Source of the DNA: Lentinus brumalis
Taxonomy: Eukaryota; Basidiomycota; Agaricomycetes; Polyporales; Polyporaceae
Assembly: GCA_001792895.1 (NCBI GenBank)
Contig: MARA01000003.1
Coordinates: forward strand, 2,418,001 to 2,482,000
Reading direction: 5' to 3'
DNA length: 64,000 nt
Part shown: positions 13,771 to 26,511 of the stretch, in pieces
Numbering within the stretch: position 1 is the first letter of the stretch
Layout of the letters: every line of letters starts with the position of its first letter
Notes under the pieces: generated by a model
What the model was told of the DNA's origin: nothing
The model's database searches: none
The model's input: only the letters and a program-made list of their open reading frames with translations
Made by a program: the position numbers and the translations under genes

Positions 13771-16500
13771 CTAAGACGGGTCATTCGTCGACGACAATGT
13801 GCTCCTCCGGGTGGGAATATGCGGTGACAAAGCAGATGGCGTGCGGCGAGAGGGCAGGTCGGACTGGACAGGTTTCTCGAGCCGTTGCTTCTTGTTGCTC
13901 GCAGTGCCAGTCATGAGCGCGGCCTTAGAAAAAAGCGTCTTCTTCTCTGGCGTCCATTTCGACGGGACGCGGTCGCCGACATTTTCGCCATGTGCCCATT
14001 GAGGCGCCTCCCACTCGAGTGCATCCTTGAGAATTACGAGCATCGCGTCGTGCGTGTCGACCAGAGCGGCCAGCTGGCGCTCCTTCGCAGTGGGGGCTGC
14101 CTTGCCCTCGTCCTCGGGAATGTTGACGGAAGACAATCTGGGGGCTTCCATATCTTCCTCGTCCTCGTACTCGTCCTCGCTGTCGGCGACAAAGGCAGGG
14201 CCCGATGGGGACGGGGGAGTGGGGGGCGCGGTGGTGCTGTGGGAGGGCAGGGTGAAGGGAGAGAGGCAGGAGGAACGATGACCCCGAAAGGGGTCGTCTG
14301 CGGGGTAAGATCGTACTTCGTGACGATATAGTGAGCACGGAACCACAAGAGGAGCTTCTTGAGCACCGCGTTCATGCCGGGTGCGGCAAAGACGAGTTCG
14401 TTTTCGAAGTTCGCGAGCAGACCGTCCTTGATAGTGCTGAGTTTCTTGTGGCCGCAGGTATATTGATCGTTGTCGAACCCATACTGGTCGAAGAATTCAT
14501 CGATGTAGTTTGCAACCGTGTTGCAGGTGAAGTTGGACTGAAGATACCGCACTGCGTGGTAAAGCACGACGTAAAAAAAGGACTCGGCCTCATCGGACAC
14601 TTCGACGTTGGCCTTGAGCCGCAACAAGAGCGCGACAGACATGTACTGCCACGTCCCCTAGACACATGCATCAGCACCAGACTGCGATGTAGCGAAGAGG
14701 TGACTCACGGTACGCTCCGGCTGACGTTGCCCCTGTTGCACTGGATCACTCGACTTCGCCATCTCCCAATCAGCAAGCAAGCCGGTCCACTTGAATTGGA
14801 GGCGCTTCTTCTGCGGATCGTTGGGATCCTTGACCCGTATGATTTTGGGATAGATCAAGATGTTGCCAGAGCTGATGTCGCGGTGGACCAGCTTTGCGTT
14901 CACTGTAGCGTGGTAGTGCGCTGAAAGAAAACATGAGCATGAGACGCGTGTACGGCATGGAAAGAAAAAGTGATTGGACGTACCGAGAACACAGTCTCTG
15001 ACGATTTGAATGAGTTGTTTGCCGCTCTGGAACTCGTTTAACGGCAAAGCGACTTCTTCCTCGACGAGCCGGTAGTGCTTATGACGGCGCAACGGAGAGT
15101 CCTCACGAAAAGGCGGCTGGCTGCTAGCGAGGCCCTCTGGAGGTGGAACGGCGGCAGTGTCGTGCTCGTCGTCGGGAGCCTTGCGCTTGTTTGAAGCCGA
15201 CGACGAGGGCCCTGCTAGCACTTCTGCAGGCGACGGAGCATGAAAGTGCGATGGGAACGGGGTAGGATAAGGGTTCGGAGTCGGGGTCGGGTTCTGCTCC
15301 TCCCACCAGTCGGGCGTCAGCGTCTCCTGATCGTCAATGTCGCCATGGCATACGAGGGTAGGGACACGAGGAACCTTGGCCTCCTTGAGCTGCTGGAGGA
15401 TGTCCCCCTCACAGTCGACCAAGACGTAGTGCGCTCGCCATGCGTCCTTGAGCCAGACAAAGCGCTTCGTGTCGCAGTCCAACGCAACGTAGCCCCGTGT
15501 GCCTCGTCCTGCAAGACCCCTGGCGCGGAAGCGAGGCTTGCAGATGAGAAATTTCCGTCGTTTGTTACCGTCGGGCACCTCTACGCAGTAGCGCGGCCAA
15601 TTGCTGTCGAGAGACTGCTGGAAGGCCTCGCGCACGTAGGCGAAGACGAAAGGTTGCTTGGGGACCTCGTGAGGGGCGAGGAACCGCTCTGTGTGGTCGA
15701 CGTCGCCTTTGCAAAGTGCACCATAGTCGTCCATCATCTTGTAGAGTGGATCGTTGGGCAAGAGACGGCGTGCGGTGGGATCAAGGCCAAGAGCGATTGG
15801 CGAAGAACGCGCTATGCGCCTGAGCAGATCAACGAAGAACTTCCATGAAACGTAGTAGTCGAAGGCGGTGGTGACGATAGAGCCGGAACGATCCCAGCGG
15901 ATGAAACGAGCCCGGCGCCCAATGACCAGGAGCATGAACACAGCGAGGCGGTGTTGAACTGCGAAGAGGAACTCGGCGTACGAGATGATCTGGCCCCGGT
16001 TCTTCGTGCGTAGGATGGATTGAGTTGCTGGTTGCACACGACCGAGCTCATCCGTGAAAGGATCTTGTAGAGCACCACCCTTAGCCTTCGCAGACTTGAA
16101 CTCGACCGGGATGAGTTGGTCGGCCCAGTGGGGAGCGCCGTCGGCGGGGGCGTCACCGGCGAGGTAGATAGCTGAGTCGACCTTCTGTCCGTCGTCGTCG
16201 ATCATCGCCGGGTCTGGCCTGTTCCCGCAGAAAGTCATCTTGAGACCGGGATAAGGTTGTGGTGGTTGATGAGCTCGACCTGATGAGTGCCATGTCAGAC
16301 GACAAAGGACTTTAACAGCCGAGTGACTTACGAATTTTGCGTTGAGTTCGCTTTCTGACATCGAGTCTGCGCCTGCCAGCTGCTCAAAAGGGTTGGTCGT
16401 GTGGGCGTGAGTCGCTGAGGTGGTTTCGCCCGATGACGGTGGGGGAAAGAAGTGCTGGGAAAACTTGGTGGTTGAGGAACCGACACCCTTGTGTGCCATG
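13771..16500 (-). CDS. FunK1-type fungal protein kinase, copy 1 (frame broken)
   Basis: Member of the fungal-specific FunK1 kinase family (Pkinase_fungal), a large family in mushroom-forming fungi. Exons: 16500-16332, 16279-14984, 14930-14709, 14657-13771. Motifs: an N-terminal Met-Ser-Glu-Ser-Glu-Leu region, the long pre-kinase domain (SYAEFLFAVQHRLAVFMLLV), GRGTRGYVALD, catalytic loop VHRDISSGNIL (HRD intact, about nt 14890), GLLADWEMAK in the DFG position, and the YDLTPQT tail. The C-terminal tail is acidic, then basic (KKQR). Compared with copy 2 (58010-60671) the frame is broken twice by one missing base: near 16246-16252 (CCGGG run, after NHHN) and between about 14210 and 14345 in C/G runs before the acidic tail. 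These may be sequencing errors; otherwise this is a pseudogene. Intron positions match copy 2. Confidence 0.85.
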
Positions 16501-18149
16501 TCTTCGGCCTCTTTCCTGCGTCGCTGCTGAAGATTGCCTCGTCCGGGTTCAGCGTGTAGTGAAACCTGTTCCCGACCAGCATGTCGAAAGGAGTGAGGAG
16601 TACCGTTAGAATCAGGATATGGAACTTGCAATTGAAGACTCATGTCAAGCCAGCGGAGGTGGGAGGGGATGGTGGATGAAGACAAACTCACCGTAGAAGA
16701 ATGCGTGCACTTTATAGGCAGGCAGAGATGGTGGTTTGGAAGAGACGCGTGACCGCAATTTAAAGTCCCGAGTCACCAGTCAACAGAGAGCACAATAGCC
16801 GATTGAACAGAGCGAACAAAGGTTGGCTGAGGGAGAGTGGCGGGGACGATGGTGATGGTCCAGGTTCAAGTTGATCGTGGGTGCCCTCCATATGCGGATA
16901 CAACACGAGGCTCGCTTCAACTTTTGGCGCCCTGCCACTGTGGGCGTGGGAACAACCGCGAACCGCAGTCGCGGGACAGCATGGCATACTTCGGAGCCCA
17001 GACCCGCTGCTCCGATTTATGGAGGTACCCCAAACATATCCCAGACGATGGGACCCGTGCCTATTATTGAGAGTACTTACTTCAAGTTACCTATACAAGA
17101 TATAAGTACTGACAAGGGTGGTTACAGCGCGGACGGGACACAGCCACGCCCGGGCCGCCCTTACGAGCGGTAACGCTCCCCAGATTCTCACCGCCCCAAA
17201 TTCTTCGATACTGAGCTGCGTCAGGCAGTACCGTAATGGTCCAGGGTCCTCGCCCGAGGTCGTGTGTGTGCCTGCATACTTATGGCTCGCTGATTTCTCG
17301 ACACTGATCAGCACTGATCCGCACTCAGGCTGAGTACTAGTGGTGACGGTCTTGCCAGTGCACAAGATTGAGTCGGTGTCGCAGCTCAAGCTCAAGCCTC
17401 GACTCTCGAGGACCCCGAGGTAAGTTACTCTGGGACAGCTCGAAACCCATTGTATCCGCTCACGGCTGTATTTGACCACTATCTCCTCAGAAACAACCCT
17501 AGCGGGTTCGATCACAACAGCGCGGCACAGTCCTCCACCGTAGTGCTGCTGGTCCACAACCCTCATGCGTCGCGCTCGCCACGTCCGCCACGTCGGTACT
17601 AATGATCAGGTCCTCACATCATAGTAAGTACATCGAACCCCATCGAACATCCTTCATAAAAAATCCTCTTGTTCTCGTGATGACCTCTACGGAGAACAGA
17701 AGATGGGACGGACTACCTGAACGCCCCTCCGACTCCCCATCCAAATCCCAGATTGCTGGGTTCTACGGGCGCGGTCCTCGACTACAAGCGTCAGAGTGAG
17801 TGCCACCCCGGTGCTGCACCGGAACCATTCCAATCCCTGACGCGCTCCAACCATCAGCTAGACCGTATTCTACGACAAGCTGAAATGCAAATGTTATCAT
17901 GCATGGCACTTACAGTATCTCAGCCTCAGATTGCCCCGGGTACTTACATGACATAGTCGCACTCGGAGGACCGCTGCAAGACCGCTGAGCCTTTTCTCGA
18001 ATACCAGGGTGGGCGTATGTACAACCGTCTCCTTCTCGGAGAGAACCGTGGCTGTCACAAAATGACTATGGTAGTACGCAGTGTCCTCGTACAGTACGTT
18101 CCGCGAGCCCGTACATGAGCTTGTACCCCAGGATCGCCGGACCTGACGC
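16501..18149. other. Intergenic; FunK1 copy 1 promoter and unassigned DNA
   Basis: The first 200 bases form the 5' flank of the FunK1 gene. The rest contains no ORF with recognisable content. GTAAGT- or ACTTAC-like heptamers recur (around 17076, 17624 and 17943), as expected for remnants of decayed intron-rich genes. The decayed family member called at 18150 may extend leftward into this region, but I could not align it. Confidence 0.35.
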
Positions 18150-18604
18150 AAGGTACGTGATATGTGGCCTTTATGTAAGGGTGAGACTCAATAGCGAGCT
18201 CACAGATGCGCTCCCTGGAGGAGAGGATGGCAAGGCGCCTCCACAGTGAGATCTTCTAGCGGCCGTACACGACGTGAACAGATCCAAACTCCTGGCCCCT
18301 GGGATACTTACAGGCAAGCCACGACCACTATTGCGCCCGGTCCGCTCCGTCTTGCTTTTACTACGCATTATGGACTCGAACGGACACCACACTTTTGGAT
18401 CCTGCCCATGGGCCACGCCGAGGGCTCCCTGGGTCACACTGGCCGTCAACGCACTGCCGAGTGCTACCTTGTGCGGCCCGATGTGCGTCCGTTGCATGGG
18501 AGTACCAGCACTATCGGTCCGTCCGGAGCTTCGAAGAACCGACCAGGGCGGTCGAGAAGTCGAACTTTGATATTGCACTCTTCGTTCGTAACCCGAGTAA
18601 GTAG
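18150..18604 (+). pseudogene. Decayed member of the unknown family found at 60.9-63.8 kb
   Basis: The + strand shows two blocks similar to the gene at 60931-62049. Block 1 (about 18196-18310): ELTDALPGGEDGK, then after an in-frame stop LLAAV..NRSKLLAPGIL, matching ELTMPRIEGLPRGEDGK and the following LFASSILEG segment. Block 2 (about 18415-18590): VTLAVNALPSATL and, in a different frame, AWEYQHYRS...EEPTRAVE, matching VALAVNGMQRAAL and TWEYHHFRS...QEPDKAVE. An in-frame stop, a frame change and missing upstream exons mark it as a pseudogene. Alignment was by eye. Confidence 0.6.
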
Positions 18605-19659
18605 TGTTGTACTTCAAGATCAGCAAGACGACGTGATTAAGCACCGAGTACTTATGATTACTCTAGCCTGACTTGTCGTCTGTGGCGGTCTTCAGAGAGG
18701 CTTCATAGCTACTTAGTAGACGAGTCGCGACTTTGACGATGGTTACTCTGGCTGGTGCCTGTGCAGCCATCAGTAGATCAATGATTCCCTTGCATACTCG
18801 AGTTCCCACGCTCAAGCGCTGGATATCAACTCACTCCCTAACTTCATGATCTCCGCAATAGACACACATGAGTGATGAGTACGTATACTGAGTACTCATC
18901 TCATGGCAGAGATTTTACGTCGACGTTATGTATGTGCCGTCAGTCCCTCGAGCTCATGCTGCACTAAGCCACCGGCCACAGCGAGTGGGTCCTGGACCGG
19001 CGTCCTGGGACTTCTAACTTCAAGTACACATACTTTGTCTCCCCTTGGCAGCCCGCGGTCCGACAAGTCGTAAGTATGTCCCTTACTTGCTCTTCGCCGC
19101 AAATCCTCTGTGTGCCATGCTGTGGCATGTCGCGCAGCCTCGCACCGCCCCTTCAGGTTCTGATATGTCCAAGCGTGTGATTTCCGTTGGATTTCCCAAG
19201 GACTTCCGCTTCAAACCGGAGACCTTACTTGTGACCACTGCCTGGTGGTATGCACTTCTGCCCGCTCCCAAACAAGCTTTGGTCATCATGGAACTGCTGA
19301 CTATGTACTACTACTTACAAGGCCACGGACCACTGTCCAAGACGCTATCGGCACCCTACCTGATGAGTAGTTGCGCTCAATTGGCGCAGAAGCTGAGGCG
19401 TGTTGTGGGCGCGGCGCATCGAAAGGACACACTATTAATGTCACTGTGGTTGATGAAGAATACCTAGGCGACCGGCGGCCCTCTACCGGATGTCCGCTAT
19501 TTCAATTATGTGGTATGTGCTAGCCTGGGCACAGCCCCGACGATGAGCTGAGGCTTCTGTGCCGAAGACATATATACTTACTACGCCCAGGAGTTGAGTC
19601 AAGCTCCCCAGCACTGCTCAGTCAAGCTTCACTCCTCGACCACAACGACCGTCACTGCA
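18605..19659. other. Intergenic with one unassigned 140-codon ORF
   Basis: An open frame at 19045-19467 (+) could encode 140 residues with two hydrophobic stretches (YVPYLLFAANPLCAMLW; WWYALLPAPKQALVIMELL). I do not recognise it, it has no visible partner exons, and it may be chance. A short near-perfect palindrome surrounds 18880-18905 (GATGAGTAC, 9-base spacer, GTACTCATC). Nothing else is supportable. Confidence 0.3.
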
Positions 19660-22600
19660 ATGGACTCTCGCTCTGTAGTACGTTCCTTGCTCTCACATAT
19701 CTGCATGAACATACTGAGATGATAGATCTACATCAGCGCGTTCGCGATAACGGCGATCCTTCGAGCTCGGATGCTACTAGCTCCTCCATCCCGCCAGTCC
19801 CATCCGTGCGATTACAAGTTCAATCACCAGAATCCGCTGTCGAAACGTCAACTCAGCAAGGCGACTCTCGTGGTCTGCCGACGCTTCCGGACGATGGCGG
19901 GCTTACAACCACCGCGTCCCTCGTCGACTCTGCAGATGCGGACTTCAAGAAGTACCAGGGCAAACGGAGTGTAAAGATACTCAACAAGACTGGTACGGTC
20001 GTTCGCAACGTCTGGCTCGTGGACATCCCTCTCACAAGTTGAATACGTAGGAGATACTCTGAATGTGATCCAGACAAACGTCACTCAAGTACAGAGCTAT
20101 GCTTATCCACTGCAAACCGCTATGGATAGCGATCCTGCGAAAGCGATCCGACAAACTATCACTGCCCTCGTTGACGGTATTCCGGCGCTGCTGAAGGTGC
20201 TTGACGATGTCGCCCAGATACATCCCTTCATCAAAAGTATGTCCTGGTGGGCGCGGGGTACGACCACATCGTTGCTGATAATCCGCTTTCTATCCAGTCG
20301 CCGTCGGCGCTTTCCGGGTCGCGATCGAGCTTGACCTCAAGCGGAAAGACAATGATAAAAAAGTCCCCTGCTCTTCGTCGAAATGCGAGATATGATGGCA
20401 GTGCTCGGCCAGTACGTCGTGACCGTGTTTTCAAGGCCACCTTCGATACTTAACTCGAGCATGACATCCTTCATTCTCCATAGGCTGCGGGAGATCAGTC
20501 GAGATCAACGGGCTGGAGATGGCAACCGTACGATTCAGGACCGCATGGAGAATATCATCATGAAGACACGGGACGACATCACAAACTGCGCTAGCGTGTG
20601 CAGTGCCTATGCCAAGAAGCGCACGTTTACCAAGGTGCTACAGAGCTCGTCGTGGGACGACAAGTTCAAGGGCTTCGTCCAAGGTTTCACGACTCGGCGC
20701 GGCGAGTTCGAGTTCGAACTCTCGATGTACATCGGGCGCGCAGTGAACGCTGCGAATGACATGCTGGTCACCGTTGATGAAAAGTAAGCTCTCCATGTCC
20801 ACGCATAGTGTGATGGAGTTGTACTGACGATGTCATTTAGGATAGATCGTCTCACCCGTTTCTTCGAGGCTAGCTTCACGCCGGAAGAGCGACACCTCAG
20901 AGACCTTGTGGAAGCCAATGGTGGTCCAGAAGCGGTTATCAGCAACGAAGTGACCCTGCGAAAGCTGTATGAAGACAAAGGGCTTGCCTCGTTGCTTGTG
21001 CGGTCAACAGACCATCGGGCCGCGGGACATGTCGATCCGGAAAGAGAGTTCAAAGACCTCCGAGAAGATCTCAAGATCGATACGGAGACCGCCATCCGCC
21101 GGAATTTCAAGCAGTTCGAGCGTATGTTCGCCATCCAGCAAAGGGAACTTGAGGAAGAGATGCGCAGGTCGATGCACCGCGAAGGCGATCGCATCATCCA
21201 GTCCGTCACTTCAGGACCGCACGACAGGATCGTCGATCCGGTGAGCACCGCTTCGACTGTGAACGAAAACGGAAGCGCTTACACGTGGGTCCAGGATATT
21301 CACGAGATCTGGAAGGAGATGGTGCGCAAGCAGACATCTTCCTACTCGTCATACTGATTGGCCCATCACAGCGCTGGCGAGGGAACGTCAAGGCGCGGCA
21401 CTTTGTCCTAGCTCTTCGTGACTACTTCCGTGAGCAGTTCGACGAAATGAAGTCGCAGAAAGCCAACGCTACGCCGACGATCACACCCCGTTGCATCAGC
21501 AAGGAAGACGAGTGGACGTTGGAATATATCAACGTCACGCGACTTCAGCCCATCCTTGAGGCCTTTGACGACGACGCATCCGGCTTCATTACAGTCGCAG
21601 AAGTAAACACGTTGACGAAGGCACGTCCTGATGACTGGAGGTCAGACACGTTATTTCCTTTTCTCGTCCAGTCTCCGCTGACCTGCGGACGTATAGCCTC
21701 TTGCATTGGCTCGCGTATTGGGCAGTCGGTATGGCTCTGTGTGAGATGATTCTGATGTGGACCCGATGCTAATCCCGCTGCTCAGGGCACCAAATGGTGA
21801 TGAGCGATTATGCAGAGAAGATCGACATCATACTCGCGAAGATGGCCTCTCTCAAAGCCCAGGTTCTTCCTGCGAACCGCAACTCGATCGAGCATTACAT
21901 GAATCTCACATGGACAATCGTCGCCATGATCACTGCCACGTATCGGAGGTCCTCTAAGGACGAGTCGCTCATGGCACGATTCGAGAGCTACACCACCGCC
22001 GAAGAGAACCGCCTGCGACGAAACTTGGAGGACGCCCGGTACGACTTCGATGCACGAGACACCCTCGACATCGTCCGAGGCCCCGGCACTATCGAGAAGG
22101 TACGTACCTAGAATATGGCCATATTCTCTGGTTCACGATATTCCCAGCACATTCTCCCCCTACTCTATCTTCTGCTGTCGCGGCACTTCGAAATTATGAG
22201 GCTCGCCCGCACGCGTATCCTGAATGTGGACGAGATGTTTGATGCACGAGTTACAATCGCAATGGTATTCCAACCTTTCAGCGATCGGTACGAAGATCTC
22301 ACAGGTGAGCGTTGCCGCACCGAGCTAGGGAAACATCGTTTGAAGTCAGATGATACGTACAGATCTTTTCAAACAACAAAAACTTGATCCTGATCAGCAG
22401 TTCAAGATTTTCGGATACGAGATTGTGAGTGACGGAATAAGTACTCTGATCACTTCAGGGACGATATGTGACACATGTTGCCGCACTCAGTTCAGGTTCT
22501 GGCACGATGAAGACGAGTTCACCTCTCCCAAACGCCTGAAAGAGGCCAAGTCCCCCGTGGTAGAATACGACGACGCTGTGGAGGCCCAGAATATTGATCC

Positions 22601-24469
22601 CGTCGCCATCCTCAATCATCCCTTGCAATCTCCCGAAGAGCTCTTCGTGAAGCGGGTGTATGTTGAGACCGAAGCGGACACACAGGCAGATCCACACGTT
22701 CGAGCCATGTGAGGCATGCTCTCCTTGTATGATTGAGCGGTCATACTCAAGTGCGAAACCTTGTCAACAGTCTCGGTCATTGGTCTGGCTTCTACTACAA
22801 CGACGAAGTCTATCCTAGTGCCGATATGTTTTCCTTCTATATCCATGCCTCACCCTCAGATCCGACGCGATTCCAGGATTCCGGTATATCTGGAAACGGA
22901 TCCAATTGGGATCTCGTCGGTGGGTATACGGTCGACGAGGAGAACGGGAAGGTCACCTACATGTTCACTGTCACCTACAAGGTCCGCTTCGCCACGGAGA
23001 CTTGCCGCGGGAATCTTTCACCAAACGGGACCACGCTCCAGGGCAATTTCGCATACGGCGAAAATCCCACCAGCTTCCCGAGGAAGTTCGTGTTGAAGCG
23101 ACTGTCTGCAGATGCGATGAAGTTCTGGCCCTCGCCGACGGAGTTGGATGCGAACAAGAGCCGCGCCTTGTGGCAGTTCGCCTGCAATGTGGTGCGCGAT
23201 GAGGTTGCCCGGCGATCGCACTCCTGGGCATGGCTTCAGCAACGCTGGAACTACGGGAAGGAATACGTCAGTCTGCGGTTGAAGAGGGAAAGGGGCCCGC
23301 TCACTGCCGAGGAACAGAAGGCCCTCACGGAATGCTGTCGCAGGAACACACCTGAAGAGGCCCGTCTGTATTATATCTTTCTTGACCTGCGAAAACGCAG
23401 CATCGCTGAGCATTTGTGAGTCTGCTTCCCTGAACATATCGTGTCACTCACGAGTATCGTCCCCAGTATGATTGAATGCGACGCTTGCGGAAGCGGTATC
23501 CGAGGTGGACGCGTTATGTGTCTATCATGCGGCGTCAAGTCCACCGTCGACCTGTGCGACAAGCCCGAGTGCTGCTCGCAGGAAATCGGTACTGACGTGC
23601 GAGACGACCTCGTTACCCCTCACCTGCCTTCCCACGACGTGTTCAAGGTCCGTACCGCTATACACCCGTTCATGGAGTTCGGGACCGCGCACCGGGCAGC
23701 TATGGAGGCCCTGAAGATAGCCCGCAAGATCATGGAGGACGCGGGAGAGCATCAGCCTTTGTCTGCGCAAACCGATGTGGCAGTGGCTGCGACGGAGACT
23801 CAGCCTGAGCAACCACGAAAATCAACGAAGTGTGCGAAGTGCGGTGATCAAGTGTCGCAGCCTTGCTGGTACTGCATTGACTGCGGTGGTACGCCCAGAT
23901 CCATGTCTCTCGTGGAAAGTCGTAATTGATGGTGACTGTGGTCCACAGATTCCGAGTCCGGCAGTGGGATCTTCATCTGTGACGCCTGCGATACGAAACA
24001 CGGTGGTTTCACGGCGGGCAAACACAAGGCCATGCACGCGCTCGTCAAAGTACAGATGCACGAACCCCCAGACTCAGACCGAGCGATGATCGACACTCGA
24101 ATGAGCGCGATGGAGGCGAGCCTGAAGGAGATGCAATATAGATTCGACCAGAGCTTAGTCTCCGTTGACGATAAGGTCGAGTTCGTGAAGACCAAGCTGG
24201 GGCTGAAGATGGACGAGCGGCTTGGGCAGCTGGAGGGGCGTATGTCGGCGATGGACAGCCGTCTTGAGCGGATCGAGGAATTGCTTCTCCTTATGGGCCG
24301 GAGCTTCGGTTTTGGTCCTGCAGTGCCTGCTACTCGAGCACCTGCTAGCCGGCAGTCGACGTGGCCTACGATAGTGACGCCAGCACTGACGCAGACGGTG
24401 GACGCTGCTCCGGGGTCCGAGAGTGACTTCTCGGCATGGGTCAGGCATCTCAGGTTGAGCTCTCAGTGA
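19660..24469 (+). CDS. EF-hand and ZZ-type zinc-finger protein, 15 exons (one frame break)
   Basis: Large cytosolic protein of a family recurrent in Agaricomycetes; function unknown. Exons: 19719(or a first small exon at 19660)-19992, 20039-20236, 20298-20411, 20484-20783, 20841-21240, 21295-21321, 21372-21640, 21697-21728, 21786-22099, 22148-22304, 22363-22424, 22491-22708, 22771-23415, 23467-23888, 23949-24469. Landmarks in order: a helical N-terminal region (DVAQIHPFIK, then VAVGAFRVAIELDLKRK), a coiled central part, one EF-hand loop (DDDASGFITVAEV, about nt 21565-21605) followed by the signature LLHWLAYWAVG, a beta-rich domain (22771-23100), and two cysteine modules. These are CDACGSGIRGG..CLSC..CDKPEC (about 23475-23580) and CAKCG..CWYCIDC...CDACDTKH (about 23830-24005), both ZZ-like. 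A C-terminal heptad-rich coiled coil follows. The frame breaks once at the CCCC run 20362-20365, where one extra base would restore LLFVEMRDMMAVL. Confidence 0.82.
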
Positions 24470-24630
24470 TTGTTAATGTTCGTCGGGAGCATATACGTTT
24501 ACTGCAGTACATACGACACAGCTACAGAGGAGACATCTATGGTTCGCAATACTGCAAGTAATCTATAATCAACAGTACGATCGAAAGCACAATTACCTAT
24601 TACAATATAACACAACCCATCACAAACAGT

Positions 24631-26511
24631 TCAGTGGTCGTCCGCACCAACTTTACCCCACTTGACCATCCTCGTCGCACCATGGTTCCAATCGTTGACC
24701 CGCATCCGCGCCATATGCGAGAACGTCGAGCGTTCAGTCCCTATGAAGCCCATCCCCAGGGACTGTATGACCGCGTCCACGATGACGGGGTACCAATTCC
24801 CGTGCTCTTGAGCGGTCCCCAATTTGTCGTGGTCAACACGGATCCATCCGCGCTCGCGCACGCTCTCCCACCAGAGCGGATCCTTCTCGTCGCTGGTCAT
24901 GAGGACGTGGTGCACATAGATCCCGTGTCGCTCGCGCAGCTCGTCCTGGATTTCGCGCACGCGCCGAGCGAACACGGACAACGGCGCGAAGCACTCTGAT
25001 GTGGGCACGTCGCCGCACCAGCCTGAGAAGTCGCCGTGACGCGCGTGGATCGTGATGAAAGGCGGGATGGTAGCATCGGGCTCGAGGTGGAGTGTCTTCC
25101 GGATGTAGCCCTGCGCGAGCTCCTTGGTCTCGCGGGTCCAGCGGGCATGCAGCATCACATCGCGCCACATAGGGCTGTAATCGCGCTCGAAGGCGTCGTA
25201 CGGCTGCAGCATGCGTTAGCGCTTCCAAGCTGGCAGGCCAGAAGCGAAAATGGACTTACCTCTGCTGCACATAGGAAATAGAGGAAATCGTAGCAGGCGA
25301 GCTGCTCATCGGGCGGAATCATGACCCTGCTACGCTCAGAGGGGCGTGTGGGGTGCTCATCGGGCCTGTCCAGGATTCGCTTCCGCTCCTCGGGGAAGGC
25401 CAATCGCGCAAGCGACCAGTACGTCGAGTGTGAGTCATGCTCGTAGTCTGGGATAAGCTTCACGGATTTTGGCACGCGGGTGTATGAGATGTCTAGCATA
25501 CGTACGTCAACGGTAGCTGGGTCGGTTTGCTCGCGAACGGACGTACCAAGGTTCAGCAATGAGGGTATCACGCTCCCACGCGGGCCCCTCTCGTTCTCCG
25601 GGGGATGCAAATCGACCGCCTCCCATACATTCCAGCATCCAAGCTCGTCGTACGTGTTCTGACTCCGCGCAAGCTCGAGATCCTTGACCATGTGCCACTC
25701 GAGGATCGGGGTGTTGAGTGCCAAGACCATGCGGGGGACGTCGAATATCTGCGAGAACGGCATGGGGTTGCTGTTGATGTAGGATGTGAACGGAGGGAGG
25801 ATGGGTATTCTGCCGGTGATGATAGCGAGGTATATGAGGTTGCCAATGGTGATCTGGTCATTAGCTGGGCGGTAGAGTAAGCTACAGCCTGCCGACGTGC
25901 TATGGGATCACTCACTCCACCCGGCCGATAGGAACGACGTCACGTAGCCCGTGTCGTTCCTCAGACTATCTGCGGTCGGTCGTGTCAGAAAAGCACGTAG
26001 AGGGCGACGCAAACGACGTACCCCTGACGTGTGCAGTAGCCGACCAGCCCTCCATGTGCGTATCTGGCTGCAAGTGTATCGGGAGCGATTCTTCCGTTAT
26101 CTCTGTCTCCTCCATAGGAGTCTGTAGGACGGGCGGCGGAGCGACGTATGCTGGAGGAAAGCTGGGGTTGGACGACTGTGCCGGTACTCGTTTCACGGAT
26201 GTATGAAGGCCGGTAGACATGAAGACAGGGATGCTTGAAAGAGTGATGAGGGAGAGAACGGTAGCGACAACGTATCGTCGTCGAAATGAGCGTGGTAAGC
26301 TCCAGCGCGCGGGCCATGAGAATGAGGAGCTGCTGGTGGACATGGGGAAGCTGGACGACTCCTTGTTCGGGCTCCAACCCGACGAAAGGAATGAGTTTGC
26401 AGAGAGGAGAGGACCCGTGGAACGACTGTCTGAAAGACTGCTGTCGGACGCCGAATCGTCCTCGGAGTAGCGGGCGGTGTGTGTCTGGTGCATTCGCTCC
26501 GGGTCCTGCAT
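24631..26511 (-). CDS. O-fucosyltransferase-like type II membrane protein
   Basis: Predicted Golgi glycosyltransferase related to GDP-fucose protein O-fucosyltransferases. Exon 1 (from ATG at 26511) encodes a Ser-rich cytosolic tail, a basic stretch (RRR), one membrane helix at about residues 80-98 (VVATVLSLITLSSIPVFM) and a stem. Later exons carry VTSFLSAGW, NDQITIGNLIYLAIITGRIPIL, ELGCWNVWEAV, DISYTRVP, and the C-terminal exon 25212-24631. That last exon has FITIHARHGDFSGWC (the donor-binding HxRxGD-like motif) and FIGTERSTFSHMARMR. The second junction works with acceptor ATAG, giving a Gly-Leu-Arg-Asn reading. The stop is at 24631-24633. The frame appears intact. Substrate is unknown; the assignment rests on the His-x-Arg-His-Gly-Asp and Thr-Glu-Arg-Ser-Thr-Phe-Ser motifs. 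Confidence 0.72.

Noticed and set aside
18880..18905. Short palindrome as a terminator or regulatory hairpin
   Set aside because: Nine-base arms are expected by chance in this much DNA, and no adjacent gene uses it.
19045..19467. 140-codon ORF as a gene
   Set aside because: No homology recognised, no partner exons, and surrounding DNA looks like gene debris. Mentioned only within the gap entry.
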